NCBI RefSeq assembly: GCF_028617075.1 | Contig: NZ_JAQKGV010000011.1 | Location: 55,329-119,328, forward strand | Reading direction: 5' to 3' | Length of the DNA: 64,000 nt | Origin: Rubrobacter calidifluminis | Lineage (GTDB): Bacteria > Actinomycetota > Rubrobacteria > Rubrobacterales > Rubrobacteraceae | Part shown: in pieces, positions 63,172-64,000 of the stretch | Position numbering within the stretch: the first letter of the stretch is position 1 | How the letters are laid out: each line of letters opens with the position of its first letter | Position numbers and translations under genes: made by a program | Notes under the pieces: generated by a model | Seen by the model: the letters and a program-made list of their open reading frames with translations, nothing else | Database searches by the model: none | Told to the model about the DNA's origin: nothing

Positions 63172-64000
63172 TCATCCTTTCCGAGCCTTCTTCGCGGCCT
63201 CGATCCAGGGCTCGACGACGCTCTGGTTCTTCTTCAGCCAGCTGCGCGCGCCCTTCGTGGGGCCGCTCTTCCGGATCTCAATCTCCAGCTTGCCGAGCTC
63301 ACCAGGGGTGAGCCGGACCGCTTTGATCATGGCGTACGCATCCGGCTTCTCCCTGCTGAGGCTCTTGCTGACTATCGCCGAGAGCTCCTCGCCCTTGCCC
63401 ATGAGCCCTTTCGGGTCCTCCAGGTACCTTATGGGATAGGCCGTGAAGGCCCAGTGCGGTTTCCACAGCGTGACGACTATGGGCTTTCGCGCCGCTATCG
63501 CCTTCTTGAGCGCCGAGAGCATCGCCGGGGTGCTCGAAGCCTGCAGCGTGTAGTCCAGATGGTACCCGGGGATGACCTTGGTCTTGACCACGTTCATCTC
63601 GCCAGCCCCGGCTTCTATCCCCGTGATCTGGCCGCCAAACTGGCTCCTGTACCGGTTGAGGTCGGCTATGCTCTTCGCCTCCACGTAGTCCGGAACCGCG
63701 AGCCCGATGGTCGCCTTTCCCTCGTACCACGGCGCGAGCTTCTGGACCTTCCCCCTGTACTTCTGCCAGTAGGCCTCCTGCGTGTACGGCAGCCAGGTGT
63801 CCATGAACGCGTCTATCTGACCCGTCGAGACCCCCTGGTACAGAGGCCCCGCATCGGCGAGCTGTAGCTTAACGTCGTACCCGAACCTCTCCCCGAGCAA
63901 CGCCTTGAGCACGTTGTTCAGCGCCACATCCTCGTCCCAGCCGATGTCACCCAGCGTGAGCGTCTTCTCGCCCCCCGAAGAGGCACCTCCCCCACACCCC
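63172..64000 (-). CDS. Glycine betaine/choline-type ABC substrate-binding lipoprotein, 5' partial
   Basis: The gene runs off the window: on the minus strand the visible frame begins GCGGGASSGGEKTLTLGD, whose Cys is a probable lipobox Cys with the signal peptide beyond base 64000. The body matches ProX/OpuAC-type binding proteins: IGWDEDVALNNVLKALLGERFGY, LYQGVSTGQIDAFMDTWLP and VVTLWKPHWAFTAY, with the Trp/aromatic residues used to cage quaternary amines. It should capture an osmoprotectant or related trimethylammonium compound outside the cell. The ORF ends in KKARKG. Confidence 0.87.
   Translation of the reverse strand, partial: GCGGGASSGGEKTLTLGDIGWDEDVALNNVLKALLGERFGYDVKLQLADAGPLYQGVSTGQIDAFMDTWLPYTQEAYWQKYRGKVQKLAPWYEGKATIGLAVPDYVEAKSIADLNRYRSQFGGQITGIEAGAGEMNVVKTKVIPGYHLDYTLQASSTPAMLSALKKAIAARKPIVVTLWKPHWAFTAYPIRYLEDPKGLMGKGEELSAIVSKSLSREKPDAYAMIKAVRLTPGELGKLEIEIRKSGPTKGARSWLKKNQSVVEPWIEAAKKARKG

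Overview
The window is high-GC, densely packed and rich in overlapping ATGA/GTGA gene junctions. The MurT-GatD pair points to a Gram-positive cell, and the CoxLMS-type hydroxylases, LLM oxidoreductase and gene style point to a deep-branching actinobacterium. A Rubrobacter-like organism is my best guess; it is an inference, since no rRNA gene is present.

Region 1 (1-17713) is a composite CRISPR-Cas locus on the + strand. It starts with the tail of a Cas5-like Cascade subunit, then cas3 and cas4 (type I). A complete type III-B Cmr module (cmr1-cmr2/cas10-cmr3-cmr4-cmr5-cmr6) follows, flanked by two different CARF effectors. The first is a 576-residue protein with an N-terminal TM1812-type CARF, a central HEPN RNase motif and a second CARF-like C-terminal domain. 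The second is a CARF protein whose C-terminus resembles a RelE toxin (Cami1-like). One cas1-cas2 pair and one array of 55 full 30-bp repeats serve the locus. Almost every cas gene overlaps the next, so this looks like one operon. Expected working: Cas4-Cas1-Cas2 acquire spacers, a Cas6 outside the window processes pre-crRNA, Cascade-Cas3 attacks DNA, and Cmr senses RNA and makes cyclic oligoadenylate that switches on the two RNases.

Region 2 (17770-23709) is housekeeping: an RlmA-type rRNA methyltransferase, an M42 aminopeptidase, TrmH, the lipid II amidating pair murT-gatD (apparently leaderless, under a palindromic operator), and an HtrA-like protease without a signal peptide.

Region 3 (23825-37007) is catabolic cluster A, controlled by a LysR regulator: extradiol dioxygenase, flavin monooxygenase, two FAH-family hydrolases, MFS transporter, ACMSD-like amidohydrolase, a frameshifted cyclase, a BBE-type flavin oxidase, two SDRs, a small ABM monooxygenase and a VOC protein. 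It looks like ring hydroxylation and meta-cleavage of an aromatic or N-heteroaromatic compound whose identity is unknown.

Region 4 (37216-48216, - strand) looks like pyrimidine nucleoside/nucleobase salvage and breakdown: BMP-type nucleoside ABC transporter with psuG, NCS1 permease with an LLM flavin enzyme, N-carbamoyl amidohydrolase and class III aminotransferase.

Region 5 (48289-58325, - strand) is catabolic cluster B, an 11-gene overlapping operon. It encodes a split PEP-synthase-like pair resembling phenylphosphate synthase, a three-subunit molybdenum hydroxylase, two cyclases, FAH, ABM, a histidine phosphatase and a GntR regulator with a palindromic operator. It shares three enzyme families with cluster A and is the most intriguing metabolic system here.

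Region 6 (58427-63144) is a galactose locus: galT-galE-galK with the GalT N-terminus on a separate 29-codon ORF, next to a rearrangement scar where a GH4 glycosidase and an AraC regulator were both truncated. The window ends inside a glycine-betaine-type binding lipoprotein gene.
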